The notes below the pieces were generated by a model. It was not told the DNA's origin, did no database searches, and saw only the letters and a program-made list of their open reading frames with translations. A stretch of 13,279 nt of DNA from an uncultured Lysobacterales bacterium. GTDB taxonomy: Bacteria > Pseudomonadota > Gammaproteobacteria > Xanthomonadales > SZUA-36. A program made the position numbers and the translations under genes. Positions 1 to 6,677 of the stretch are shown piece by piece. The DNA lies in NCBI GenBank assembly GCA_937995275.1, contig CALKKN010000232.1:1-13279 (forward strand), given 5' to 3'. Within the stretch, counting starts at the first letter, position 1; the number at the start of each line of letters is the position of its first letter.

Positions 1-74
1 TGGCCACGCCGGGCATCATCGCCATCGAAGACCTCGACAAACTGGAGGGCACCGAGGGGGCGGACGGCCCCTAG
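1..74 (+). CDS. C-terminal end of an unidentified protein (partial)
   Basis: An open frame enters from the left edge (first whole codon at 3) and stops at TAG 72-74. It gives a tail of 23 residues ending in KLEGTEGADGP. Part of the tail, TPGIIAIEDLDKL, looks like ordinary protein sequence and the codons are GC-rich like the neighbours. There is too little to assign a family. It reads in the same direction as arsR but is separated from it by about 120 bases containing arsR's own promoter, so it is probably a separate transcription unit. Confidence 0.4.
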   Translation, partial: ATPGIIAIEDLDKLEGTEGADGP

Positions 75-150
75 GCCGCCAGGCGGGCAGCGAGACTTCT
101 TATCCCCCCGCGTGACGGCGGTTTCCTCGGGTGACTGATTAACCCGGCAT

Positions 151-190
151 TCACATATGCTTTGCCATATATATGGCAGTCCATATATAA
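151..190 (+). promoter_or_regulatory. Dyad operator of the ArsR repressor
   Basis: The core is a perfect 16-base palindrome, TGCCATATATATGGCA, at 163-178. It is flanked symmetrically by ATATG (155-159) and CATAT (182-186). Folded about 170.5, 15 of 20 positions on each side are complementary across 151-190. The site covers the -35 to -10 region of the arsR promoter, the classic position for an ArsR/SmtB-family repressor that leaves DNA when it binds As(III). The sequence symmetry is seen directly; binding is inferred. Confidence 0.7.
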
Positions 191-191
191 T
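162..191 (+). promoter_or_regulatory. sigma70-type promoter of arsR-acr3
   Basis: TTGCCA at 162-167 (5 of 6 to the -35 consensus) is followed by an 18-base spacer and a perfect TATAAT at 186-191. Transcription would be expected to start about 7 bases after the -10 box, at or next to the A of ATG 198. The promoter is embedded in the ArsR dyad, so repressor and RNA polymerase would compete. This predicts autoregulation of arsR and co-expression of acr3. Confidence 0.65.
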
Positions 192-197
192 TTGGTA

Positions 198-545
198 ATG
201 CGTCCCGAAGAACTATTCAGCCTGCTTTCGGACCCCACCCGCCTACGGGCGCTGATGCTTATCCAGGCGGAGGGTGAGTTGTGCGTCTGCGAACTGACCT
301 TCGCCCTCGGCGAGTCGCAACCGAAGGTCTCGCGCCACCTGGCCCTGATGCGTGAAGCCGGGGTCGTGGAGGCGCGCCGGGAAGGCACCTGGGTGTTCTA
401 CCGAATGCATCCAGCCATGCCTGACTGGGCGGAACGCCTGATCGCCAGAGTACATGAACAGGTCGTCGGACTGGGCGGGTTTGAAGATGATCTTCGCAAG
501 CTCGACACTATGAACGACCGGCCCGGAGCCCGGGCCTGTGCCTGA
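198..545 (+). CDS. arsR: ArsR-family arsenite-responsive repressor
   Basis: A 115-residue winged-helix repressor of the ArsR/SmtB family, expected to be a dimer that releases the ars operator when trivalent arsenic binds. The motif ELCVCEL at 27-33 is the As(III)-binding segment at the start of the recognition region (Cys29, Cys31). QPKVSRHLALMREAGVV is the DNA-recognition helix and what follows; GTWVFYRMHP is the wing. The closest remembered relative is the E. coli/plasmid ArsR type. The third cysteine of that protein's CVCxxC segment is Thr34 here. The first two cysteines are the ones usually considered essential. An upstream TTG at 162 is in frame but lies inside the -35 box, so ATG 198 is preferred. 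No clear ribosome binding site precedes it, consistent with a leaderless message. acr3 follows 66 bases downstream. Confidence 0.9.
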   Translation: MRPEELFSLLSDPTRLRALMLIQAEGELCVCELTFALGESQPKVSRHLALMREAGVVEARREGTWVFYRMHPAMPDWAERLIARVHEQVVGLGGFEDDLRKLDTMNDRPGARACA

Positions 546-577
546 CCCTGGCTGCCGCCCCGTTGCGGTCCCTAACC

Positions 578-602
578 GAGCCGGAACCCGGCTCCCGGGA
601 GA
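578..602 (+). other. Small inverted repeat plus ribosome binding site before acr3
   Basis: GAGCCG (578-583) and CGGCTC (589-594) form a 6-bp stem with a 5-base loop. The stem lies just upstream of GGGAGA (597-602), which is spaced 9 bases from ATG 612. The Shine-Dalgarno itself is convincing. The hairpin might modulate translation or protect the message, but it could be chance in GC-rich DNA. Confidence 0.4.
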
Positions 603-611
603 GATACATCC

Positions 612-1700
612 ATGAGCGTACAGTGCGAGACGACCGGCCGCCGCGCAGCCGGTGTCCGGATGCCTTTTTTCGAACGTTACCTGAGTCTGTGGGTGGCGCT
701 CTGTATCGTGACGGGCATTGCGTTGGGGCATTTCATGCCGGGCATGTTCGACGCGCTGGGCCGCATGGAAGTGGCGCGGGTCAACCTGCCGGTCGCCGTC
801 CTGATCTGGCTGATGATCCTGCCGATGCTGCTCAAGATCGACTTCCATTCGCTGCACGACGTGAGGCGGCACTGGAAGGGCGTCGGCGTCACACTGTTCA
901 TCAACTGGGGCGTCAAGCCCTTTTCCATGGCCCTGCTCGCCTGGCTGTTCATCCGTAATCTGTTCGCCGACTGGCTCCCGGCCGACCAACTGGACAGTTA
1001 CATTGCCGGGCTGATCCTGCTGGCGGCCGCGCCCTGCACCGCGATGGTGTTCGTCTGGAGCAACCTGAGTGACGGGCACCCCGGGTTCACCCTCTCCCAG
1101 GTGGCCCTGAACGACGTCATCATGGTCTTCGCCTTCGCGCCCATCGTGGCCCTGCTGCTCGGCATCTCGTCGATTCACGTGCCCTGGGAAACGCTGCTGC
1201 TGTCGGTCGTGCTGTACATCGTGCTGCCGGTTATTATCGCCGGCCTGTGGCGACGGCAACTGCTGCGCGCCGAGGACGGCAAAGCGCGCCTCGACAGGCT
1301 GCTGGAGCGCCTGCACCCGCTGTCCCTGGCCGCCCTGCTGGTCACGCTGGTGCTGCTGTTCGGTTTTCAGGGCCAGCAGATCCTGTCGAAGCCCGCCATC
1401 ATCCTGCTGCTGGCGGTACCGATCCTGATCCAGGTGTATTTCAACTCGGGTCTGGCCTACTGGCTCAACTGGAAACTGGGCGTGGCCCACTGCGTGGCCG
1501 CACCCTCGGCGTTGATCGGCGCCAGCAACTTCTTCGAACTGGCGGTCGCCGCCGCGATCAGCCTCTTCGGCCTCGATTCCGGCGCCGCCCTGGCAACCGT
1601 GGTCGGCGTTCTGGTCGAGGTGCCGGTCATGCTGTCGGTGGTCTGGTTCGTCAACCGTACCCGCCCCGCTTACGAGGCAGCCGCGCACCACCCCGGCTGA
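612..1700 (+). CDS. acr3: ACR3-family arsenite efflux permease
   Basis: A 362-residue inner-membrane carrier of the ACR3 (BART superfamily) arsenite exporters, with about ten hydrophobic segments and the usual family length. Signature blocks are seen: FERYLSLWVALCIVTGIALG near the start, NLPVAVLIWLMILPMLLKIDF, LFINWGVKPFSMALLAWLF, AAAPCTAMVFVWS with Cys142, QVYFNSGLAYWLN, and SALIGASNFFELAVAAAISLFG with Glu309. Cys142 and Glu309 match the cysteine and glutamate shown by mutagenesis to be needed for arsenite transport in characterised Acr3 proteins. The protein exports As(III) using the proton motive force. The start at 612 has a good GGGAGA. An internal ATG at 660 begins just before the conserved part but lacks a comparable site. 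It is co-transcribed with arsR. No arsenate reductase lies in the window. Confidence 0.95.
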   Translation: MSVQCETTGRRAAGVRMPFFERYLSLWVALCIVTGIALGHFMPGMFDALGRMEVARVNLPVAVLIWLMILPMLLKIDFHSLHDVRRHWKGVGVTLFINWGVKPFSMALLAWLFIRNLFADWLPADQLDSYIAGLILLAAAPCTAMVFVWSNLSDGHPGFTLSQVALNDVIMVFAFAPIVALLLGISSIHVPWETLLLSVVLYIVLPVIIAGLWRRQLLRAEDGKARLDRLLERLHPLSLAALLVTLVLLFGFQGQQILSKPAIILLLAVPILIQVYFNSGLAYWLNWKLGVAHCVAAPSALIGASNFFELAVAAAISLFGLDSGAALATVVGVLVEVPVMLSVVWFVNRTRPAYEAAAHHPG

Positions 1701-1751
1701 CGCGCGGCGCGGGGACCCCACCCGTATTTCCGCGTCCCGGCAGACATCGAT

Positions 1752-1767
1752 TGGCACGACCTTTCCA
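1752..1767 (+). promoter_or_regulatory. Possible sigma54 (-24/-12) element
   Basis: TGGCACGACCTTTCCA resembles the consensus TGGCACG-N4-TTGCA. It has a perfect TGGCACG half and the correct GG-to-GC spacing. The normally well-conserved GC of the -12 box is CC here, which weakens the call. If real, transcription would start near 1778 and give a leader of about 230 bases before korA. Confidence 0.2.
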
Positions 1768-1778
1768 TGCCATATATC

Positions 1779-1797
1779 ATCGACCTGCGGTCGATTT
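1779..1797 (+). terminator. Hairpin, possible weak terminator after acr3
   Basis: ATCGACC (1779-1785) and GGTCGAT (1789-1795) form a perfect 7-bp stem around TGC. It is followed by only a short T run (1795-1797). It lies 79 bases after the acr3 stop codon and could end arsR-acr3 transcription. The poor T tract keeps confidence low; a role at the 5' end of the next transcript is the alternative. Confidence 0.3.
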
Positions 1798-1998
1798 CTG
1801 CCGAGCCGGGACCACGAGGCAACAACAACGTCCTGAAGCCATCGGCGGTTTCGATTCCGGTGCGCTCGGGCGCTCGTTTCCGTCTACATTAGATTTTGTG
1901 CAATTTAGTTGATTTATGCCAAGTTCCCGGGAATTTCATGCCATTACAGTTGGCGATGAAATTGTGGCCAAATAGTGCATGATTAGGCTCTGCCGATT

Positions 1999-2003
1999 GG
2001 AGA
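1999..2003 (+). promoter_or_regulatory. Ribosome binding site deciding a TTG start for korA
   Basis: GGAGA lies 8 bases before TTG 2012. The upstream in-frame ATG at 1979 has no Shine-Dalgarno. The TTG is therefore the better start, and it removes 11 residues (MIRLCRLENET) that look like translated leader. Confidence 0.6.
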
Positions 2004-2011
2004 ATGAGACA

Positions 2012-3907
2012 TTGAGCAGCGTGGCAACCAAAGACATCAACATTTCGGAGGTCTCCGAACACACCGTCGAGATCATCACCAACTCCGGTGAAGGCGCCCA
2101 GAAGTGCGCCCAGATCTTCGGCCAGACCTGCGCCAAGATGGGCAACGGCGTGTGGACGGTAGAGATCATCCCGGCGGAAATCGAGCCCCCGCACCACACC
2201 GTCACCAGTACGTCGGGCAACATCATCCGCTTCGGCACCGACAAGGTGACCAACTGGGGCGACCAATCGAAGCTGGCCGTCGCGTTCAACGACCAGGTGC
2301 TGTTGTCGCGCCACCGGCTCGACTCGCTCCACGACAACTGCATCATTCTCCAGGAATCCCTCTGGGAGAACCACGAGGACGAGGACATCCGGCGGATGTA
2401 CCGCGAGGCGATGGAGGAGATGTCCTCGAAGAACTACCGATTCGTCAACGTGCCGATCGAAGAGGAGGCGCTGAAGATCGTCTCCAACCCCAGCCATGGC
2501 AAGAACATGTTCGCGCTCGGGCTGCTGGCCGAGATCTACCAGCGCGACGTGTCCATCATCGAGAGGCAGATCGCCCATATCTTCCGCTTGAAGTCCCAGA
2601 AAGTCATCGATTCCAACATCGAGCTGGTGAAGGCCGGTGCCGCCTGGGCGCGCGAGAACCTCGATTTCCAGTTCCATATCCCGTCGGTGCCCGCGGAAGA
2701 AGAGCGCATCGTGATGAACGGCAACCAGGCCTGCGGGCTCGGGTCCATCGCGGCCGGCATGGAACTGTGCTCGATGTACCCCATCACGCCGGCCACATCG
2801 GTGTCGCACGAACTGGCCGAGGTCATCGAGAACTACGGCGGGATCGTGCACCAGGCCGAGGACGAGATCGCCGCAGCCGGCGTGGCGATCGGCGCCTCCT
2901 ATGCCGGCAAGGTCGCCCTGACGGTCACCTCCGGCCCCGGGATGGCGCTGAAGACCGAATTCATTGCGCTGGCCATCATGGTCGAGGTCCCGTTGGTGGT
3001 GCTCGACGTCCAGCGCGGCGGCCCGTCGACCGGGCTGCCGACCAAGGTCGAGCAGTCCGACCTGCTGTCCTCGATTTACGGCCAGCCCGGCGACGCGCCG
3101 CGGGTGGTCATCGCGCCGCGCTCCATCGAGGAATGTTTCCATTCCATGGTCACGGCGCGCCGCATCGCCGAGACTTTCCGCACCGTGGTGATCGTGCTGA
3201 CCGATGCCAACCTGGCCACCGGCGTGCAGCAGTTCACCCGGCCGGAGCTCGACGTGCGCTGGCAGCAGGGTCCAATCGATCAGTCCCCGGTGCCCGAAGG
3301 ACTGCGGCCGTACGAATGGGACCCGAAAACCGGCATGTCCCGGCGGATCATTCCCGGCATGCCCGGCGGCGCGCACACCGTGACCGGCCTGGCGCATGAC
3401 GAGTTGAGCCTGGTTTCCTACCACCCGTCCGGCAACGAGCTCGGCATGCGGATGCGCAGCCGCAAGCTGGCCGTGTTCCAGTCGACCCTGATGCCCCCCG
3501 AGGTGCACGGCGACGAGGAGGGCGACCTGCTGGTCGTCGGCTGGGGATCGACCCACGGCGCCATCGAGGAAGCGGTGGACCGGGCGCGGGCCGAGGGACG
3601 CAAAGTCTCCTCGTGCCAGCTCACCTTCCTGTCGCCGCTGGAGCCGGGCATCAAGGACATCTTCAGCAAATTCGACAAGGTCATGACGGTCGAAATCAAT
3701 TACTCCGACACCGTCGGCGACCCGTACATCACCGAAGAGACCCGCCGCTACGGCCAGCTCGCCTGGTTGCTACGGGCCCACACGCTGATCGACATCGACT
3801 GCTGGACCAGCTGCCCGGGGCAGCCGTTGCGCCCGAAAGACATTTACCAGAACATCATCGCGAAACTCGAACCATCGCAAGACATAGAGATAGGAGAGGC
3901 ATCATGA
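2012..3907 (+). CDS. korA: 2-oxoacid:ferredoxin oxidoreductase, fused gamma-alpha subunit (KorA type)
   Basis: A 631-residue subunit combining the gamma domain (about 15-225) and the alpha domain (about 232-625) of a CoA-dependent 2-oxoacid:ferredoxin oxidoreductase. With KorB it interconverts a 2-oxoacid plus CoA and an acyl-CoA plus CO2, passing electrons to ferredoxin. Alpha-domain hallmarks are YPITPAT at 256-262, EDEIAAAG with Glu285 (thiamine diphosphate region), TSGPGMALKTE, and QRGGPSTGLPTKVEQSD (335-351). The C-terminal half carries a transketolase C-like domain (GWGSTHGAIEEAVD at 510). This two-subunit, fused gamma-alpha architecture is typical of 2-oxoglutarate-specific KorAB and of related enzymes. 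Substrate cannot be proven from sequence; 2-oxoglutarate is the best guess. Its stop overlaps the korB start by four bases. It is the first gene of the long operon, so a promoter is expected in the gap upstream. Confidence 0.88.
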   Translation: MSSVATKDINISEVSEHTVEIITNSGEGAQKCAQIFGQTCAKMGNGVWTVEIIPAEIEPPHHTVTSTSGNIIRFGTDKVTNWGDQSKLAVAFNDQVLLSRHRLDSLHDNCIILQESLWENHEDEDIRRMYREAMEEMSSKNYRFVNVPIEEEALKIVSNPSHGKNMFALGLLAEIYQRDVSIIERQIAHIFRLKSQKVIDSNIELVKAGAAWARENLDFQFHIPSVPAEEERIVMNGNQACGLGSIAAGMELCSMYPITPATSVSHELAEVIENYGGIVHQAEDEIAAAGVAIGASYAGKVALTVTSGPGMALKTEFIALAIMVEVPLVVLDVQRGGPSTGLPTKVEQSDLLSSIYGQPGDAPRVVIAPRSIEECFHSMVTARRIAETFRTVVIVLTDANLATGVQQFTRPELDVRWQQGPIDQSPVPEGLRPYEWDPKTGMSRRIIPGMPGGAHTVTGLAHDELSLVSYHPSGNELGMRMRSRKLAVFQSTLMPPEVHGDEEGDLLVVGWGSTHGAIEEAVDRARAEGRKVSSCQLTFLSPLEPGIKDIFSKFDKVMTVEINYSDTVGDPYITEETRRYGQLAWLLRAHTLIDIDCWTSCPGQPLRPKDIYQNIIAKLEPSQDIEIGEAS

Positions 3908-4857
3908 GTAGTCTGGCCATTTCCCTGCTGGACCTGGAGGCGGACGCCGGAGTCTGTTTCGAAGCTGAGGATTACCAGAAGCGCCCTGGAAAATGGTGTG
4001 CCGGCTGCGGTGATTTCGGCGCCCTGAACGCGGTCAAGCGGCTGCTGGCCAAGGAACAGCTGCAACCGGATAGAATGGTGTTCGTTTCCGGTATCGGCTG
4101 TTCCAGCCGCTTCCCGCACTACGTCAACGCGTACGGCTTCCACGGCATCCACGGCCGCGCGCTGCCGCTGGCATCGGGAATCAAGCTGGCCCGGCCGGAA
4201 CTGGATGTATTCGTGGTCACAGGCGACGGCGACTGCGTCTCGATCGGGGCCGGTCACTGGATCCACGCGATACGCTACAACATGAACATGGTCGTGATGC
4301 TGCTCGACAACAACATCTACGGCCTGACCAAGAACCAGACCTCGCCGACCACCCCGCTGGGCTATTCGTCGATGACCTCGCCCCACGGCGCGCAGCTGCC
4401 GGCTCTGGATCCGCTGCAGGCGACCCTGGGAGTGTCGAACGCTTCCTTCGTCGCGCAGACGGCCGACTGGGTGCCGGCGCACCTGTACGCGACCCTGGAG
4501 GCGGCGTACGACCATCCGGGCTTCTCGTTCATCCGCATTTTGCAGCGCTGCCCGAAATTCACCCCGGATATTTTCGAACAGGCGGTGAAAGACCCCGCCA
4601 GAACTGAACTGCTGGTGCACGAGGATGGCGTGGATCCGCCGGGCCTCGAAAAACTGTACGAGGCCCGCCGCGAACATGACCCCAAGGACATCGACGAAGC
4701 GCGGTCCCTTGCGCGCCGCGATGACATGATCCGCCTCGGGGTGTTCTTCCGCGATGACAGCCTGCCCGTGTACGAGGAAGTGCGGGCCGTACCGAAAGTT
4801 ACGCCGCAGGAGAAGATCAACCGATTGAACAAGGAATTCGAGCGCTATGCCGTCTGA
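3904..4857 (+). CDS. korB: 2-oxoacid:ferredoxin oxidoreductase beta subunit (KorB type)
   Basis: A 317-residue beta subunit that binds thiamine diphosphate and one [4Fe-4S] cluster. Likely cluster ligands are Cys32 and Cys35 (KWCAGCGDFG), Cys66 (SGIGCSSRF) and Cys216 (LQRCPKF). The thiamine-Mg segment is GDGDCVSIGAGHWIHAIRYN from 107, closing with DNNIYGLTKNQTSPT. The length and motif order match KorB/PorB of two-subunit enzymes. There is no separate ferredoxin-like delta subunit next door. The start has an excellent AGGAG (3892-3896, 7 bases away) and overlaps the korA stop as ATGA, so the two subunits should be made in equal amounts. An 11-base overlap leads into the next gene. Confidence 0.92.
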   Translation: MSSLAISLLDLEADAGVCFEAEDYQKRPGKWCAGCGDFGALNAVKRLLAKEQLQPDRMVFVSGIGCSSRFPHYVNAYGFHGIHGRALPLASGIKLARPELDVFVVTGDGDCVSIGAGHWIHAIRYNMNMVVMLLDNNIYGLTKNQTSPTTPLGYSSMTSPHGAQLPALDPLQATLGVSNASFVAQTADWVPAHLYATLEAAYDHPGFSFIRILQRCPKFTPDIFEQAVKDPARTELLVHEDGVDPPGLEKLYEARREHDPKDIDEARSLARRDDMIRLGVFFRDDSLPVYEEVRAVPKVTPQEKINRLNKEFERYAV

Positions 4858-5815
4858 AGAACGAAAGGGCATCGCCCTGGATGCGATCCGCCCGGGCATC
4901 GAGCGGTTCCAGGCGGCCGTCGCGAAAACCGCCGAAGAAGTCCGGGGTCTGCTCGCTGGAACCAGCGACTCGGAAGACGACCAGACGGCGGCCCTGGGAT
5001 TTTTTGCCCGGGGTAAGGTCGACATGGACCGCTTCTCCGCGTTCATGCCGGAGTCGGGGCACATCGACGAGGCCGCCGAAGCGCCGACGCGCGCCGCGCA
5101 GGAAGTAATGGACAGTCTGCTGGCGAGGGGCGACGAACTGTTCGTCCTGACCGTGCAGCAGGGCGAGGAACTGGCCAGCGCGGTCGCGGACAGGCTGGCG
5201 GAGATCGGCCGCGCATTCGCAGCCGCGCACGTGGTCGAACTGGCGCAGCGCCACGAATACAGCGAGGAGAAGCATGCTGGCCTGCTGTCCTGCTACCCGT
5301 TCGCGCAATGGAGCCGCTCGGAACGCTCGCTGGCGCCCGGCCTGGTGATCGAACTGCCGGGCGAGGTGCTCACGCCCGCTTCGATCGTGCCGTTTCTCGA
5401 CCGGGCGACGAAGATCGTTTTCGTCGTCGAGGGCGATGCGCCGGCAGCCGCGCTTTCGCGCGTCGTATCCCCCGGCGTATTCGTGCAGCAGGAAACGGGC
5501 GAAGCGGCACTGGAAGCCTTCACTGCCTTCGATGGCACGGCCGTGGCGGCCCTGATGCCCGACAAGGCGGTGAGCTTTGTGCACGATCCGGCGGCAGGCG
5601 AGACGACCTACGAGCGCTTCGTATCGCTGAACTTCCCCAAGGAAGTCAGGAAGCGCGCCATCGGCGGCATCAGCGCCGCCCAGCAGGCCGAGGATTACGC
5701 CCTGCTGGAAACCCTGTCGGTGGTGCCGTCACCGACAGGCGAGGCGGCCTCCGACCCGGCCGGCAAACTCTCAGCCTGGCTGCTGAGCCAGGCCGATTTG
5801 GCAAGCGGCGGCTAG
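4847..5815 (+). CDS. Unrecognised 322-residue protein of the kor-rnf operon
   Basis: I do not recognise a family. The protein is soluble: no signal peptide, no membrane segment, and a single cysteine (Cys149), so it is not an iron-sulfur carrier. The N-terminal third is helical and rich in Ala and Glu, with an acidic stretch (TSDSEDD, 39-45). Residues 95-135 look like an amphipathic helical region. Residues 165-260 alternate hydrophobic strands and turns (PGLVIELPGEV, KIVFVVEGDAP, VAALMPDKAVSFVHDP) as in an alpha/beta or beta-rich domain. The tail is low-complexity (about 291-322). It overlaps korB by 11 bases and ends 10 bases before rnfB, with AAGGA at 4831-4835 as ribosome binding site. 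The position suggests a scaffold, assembly or regulatory factor linking the oxidoreductase and Rnf. That is guilt by association only. Confidence 0.8.
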   Translation: MPSEERKGIALDAIRPGIERFQAAVAKTAEEVRGLLAGTSDSEDDQTAALGFFARGKVDMDRFSAFMPESGHIDEAAEAPTRAAQEVMDSLLARGDELFVLTVQQGEELASAVADRLAEIGRAFAAAHVVELAQRHEYSEEKHAGLLSCYPFAQWSRSERSLAPGLVIELPGEVLTPASIVPFLDRATKIVFVVEGDAPAAALSRVVSPGVFVQQETGEAALEAFTAFDGTAVAALMPDKAVSFVHDPAAGETTYERFVSLNFPKEVRKRAIGGISAAQQAEDYALLETLSVVPSPTGEAASDPAGKLSAWLLSQADLASGG

Positions 5816-5825
5816 TTACAGGCGC

Positions 5826-6677
5826 ATGACCGGCATCCCCATTCTCGACTCTGCCTTGATTCTCGGCGGCGTGGGGCTGTTCTTCGGCTTCGTGATCTCG
5901 CTGGTGAACAAGCGTTTCCGGGTGTGGGAGGATCCGCGCATCGTCGGCGTCGAAGAGATGCTGCCGAGCACCAACTGCGGCGCCTGCACGCAGCCGGGCT
6001 GCCGGGCTTTCGCCGAAGCCGTGGTGGCCGGCAGCCAGCAGCCTTCGGACTGCACGGTGATGGGGCCCGAAGACATCGACGACGTGGCCAGCTACCTGGG
6101 CGTCGACGCCGGCGAGGCGAACAAACGCGTCGCCCGTTTGCTCTGCGCCGGGGGCAAGAACGAAGCCCATCGCGAGGCCGACTATTCCGGCTTCGAGACC
6201 TGCAAGGCGGCCTCGGCCGTCGCCGGGGGTGGCAAGGGCTGCACCTGGGGCTGCCTGGGCCTGGCGGACTGCGAGGTCGTCTGCCTGCTGGATGCGATCT
6301 ACATGAACGAGGACGAACTGCCGGTGGTAATCCCGGAACGCTGCACGGCCTGCAACGATTGCGTGGAGACCTGTCCCAAGGACCTGTTCGTGCTGATGCC
6401 GCTCGACCACAAGCTGATCGTGCAGTGCCGGAACCTGCTGCACGGCGACGATGCCGAGGAGCTGTGCAGCGTGGCCTGCAACGCCTGCTCGAAGTGCGTC
6501 GCCGACGCCGCGCCCGGCCTCATCGAAATGGTCGACAACCTGGCCGTGGTCGATTACGAAAAGATCGCCCTGGCTGATCCGAAAGCCGTTTCGCGATGCC
6601 CCACGGACGCCATCGTCTGGGTTGAAGGTCAGCAGTTTGCAGACAGCGCCGAAGCGCTGGAGAGAAGAGCCGTATGA
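5826..6677 (+). CDS. rnfB: RnfB-like multi-cluster electron-transfer subunit (long form)
   Basis: A 283-residue protein with an N-terminal membrane helix (about 5-27), then the Fes domain NCGACTQPGC (Cys51, 54, 59, with Cys76). Next is the CKAAS...GCTWGCLGLADCEVVC region (Cys126, 139, 143, 149, 153) and a CxxCxxCxxxCP ferredoxin motif (Cys173, 176, 179, 183). The C-terminal part is partly degenerate (Cys214, 218, 221, 224, and CP at 258-259). RnfB accepts electrons from or donates them to ferredoxin and passes them on to the ion-pumping Rnf core at the membrane. The length and cysteine layout resemble clostridial-type RnfB more than the roughly 190-residue RnfB/RsxB usual in Gammaproteobacteria. 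Ribosome binding is weak (CAGGCG), so translation may be coupled from the gene 10 bases upstream. Its stop overlaps the next start as ATGA. Confidence 0.88.
   Translation: MTGIPILDSALILGGVGLFFGFVISLVNKRFRVWEDPRIVGVEEMLPSTNCGACTQPGCRAFAEAVVAGSQQPSDCTVMGPEDIDDVASYLGVDAGEANKRVARLLCAGGKNEAHREADYSGFETCKAASAVAGGGKGCTWGCLGLADCEVVCLLDAIYMNEDELPVVIPERCTACNDCVETCPKDLFVLMPLDHKLIVQCRNLLHGDDAEELCSVACNACSKCVADAAPGLIEMVDNLAVVDYEKIALADPKAVSRCPTDAIVWVEGQQFADSAEALERRAV

Larger units (their letters stand above)
1701..2011. other. 311-base intergenic region between acr3 and the kor-rnf operon
   Basis: I see no credible gene here. In order, it holds a GC-rich stretch including the 9-base palindrome GGGGACCCC (1711-1719), a sigma54-like element (1752-1767), a half-copy of the ars operator (1768-1777), a 7-bp hairpin (1779-1795), and an AT-rich segment from about 1880 to 1990. 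The AT-rich stretch contrasts with the GC-rich surroundings and probably contains the operon's promoter. I could not find a convincing -35/-10 pair in it. Confidence 0.6.

Noticed and set aside
75..150. Terminator between the first partial gene and arsR
   Set aside because: Only 4-5 bp stems are present (for example CCGC 108-111 with GCGG 118-121, and CGGGT 128-132 with ACCCG 142-146). Their T tracts are absent or too short to support a call.
1711..1719. GGGGACCCC palindrome after acr3 as a terminator
   Set aside because: The arms leave a one-base loop, so no hairpin can form, and there is no T run.
1944..1978. sigma70 promoter for korA in the AT-rich stretch (TTACAG or TTGGCG with AATAGT)
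   Set aside because: Spacers of 21 or 15 bases and poor -10 matches make every pairing unconvincing.
1979..2011. ATG 1979 as the korA start
   Set aside because: No ribosome binding site precedes it, and the extra 11 residues are not family-like. TTG 2012 has GGAGA at ideal spacing.
243..3556. Long minus-strand frames opposite arsR-acr3 (243-1757) and korA (1889-3556)
   Set aside because: Compositions are His/Asp/Gln/Arg-rich as expected for complements of GC-rich genes. They cover well-identified + strand genes and lack motifs.
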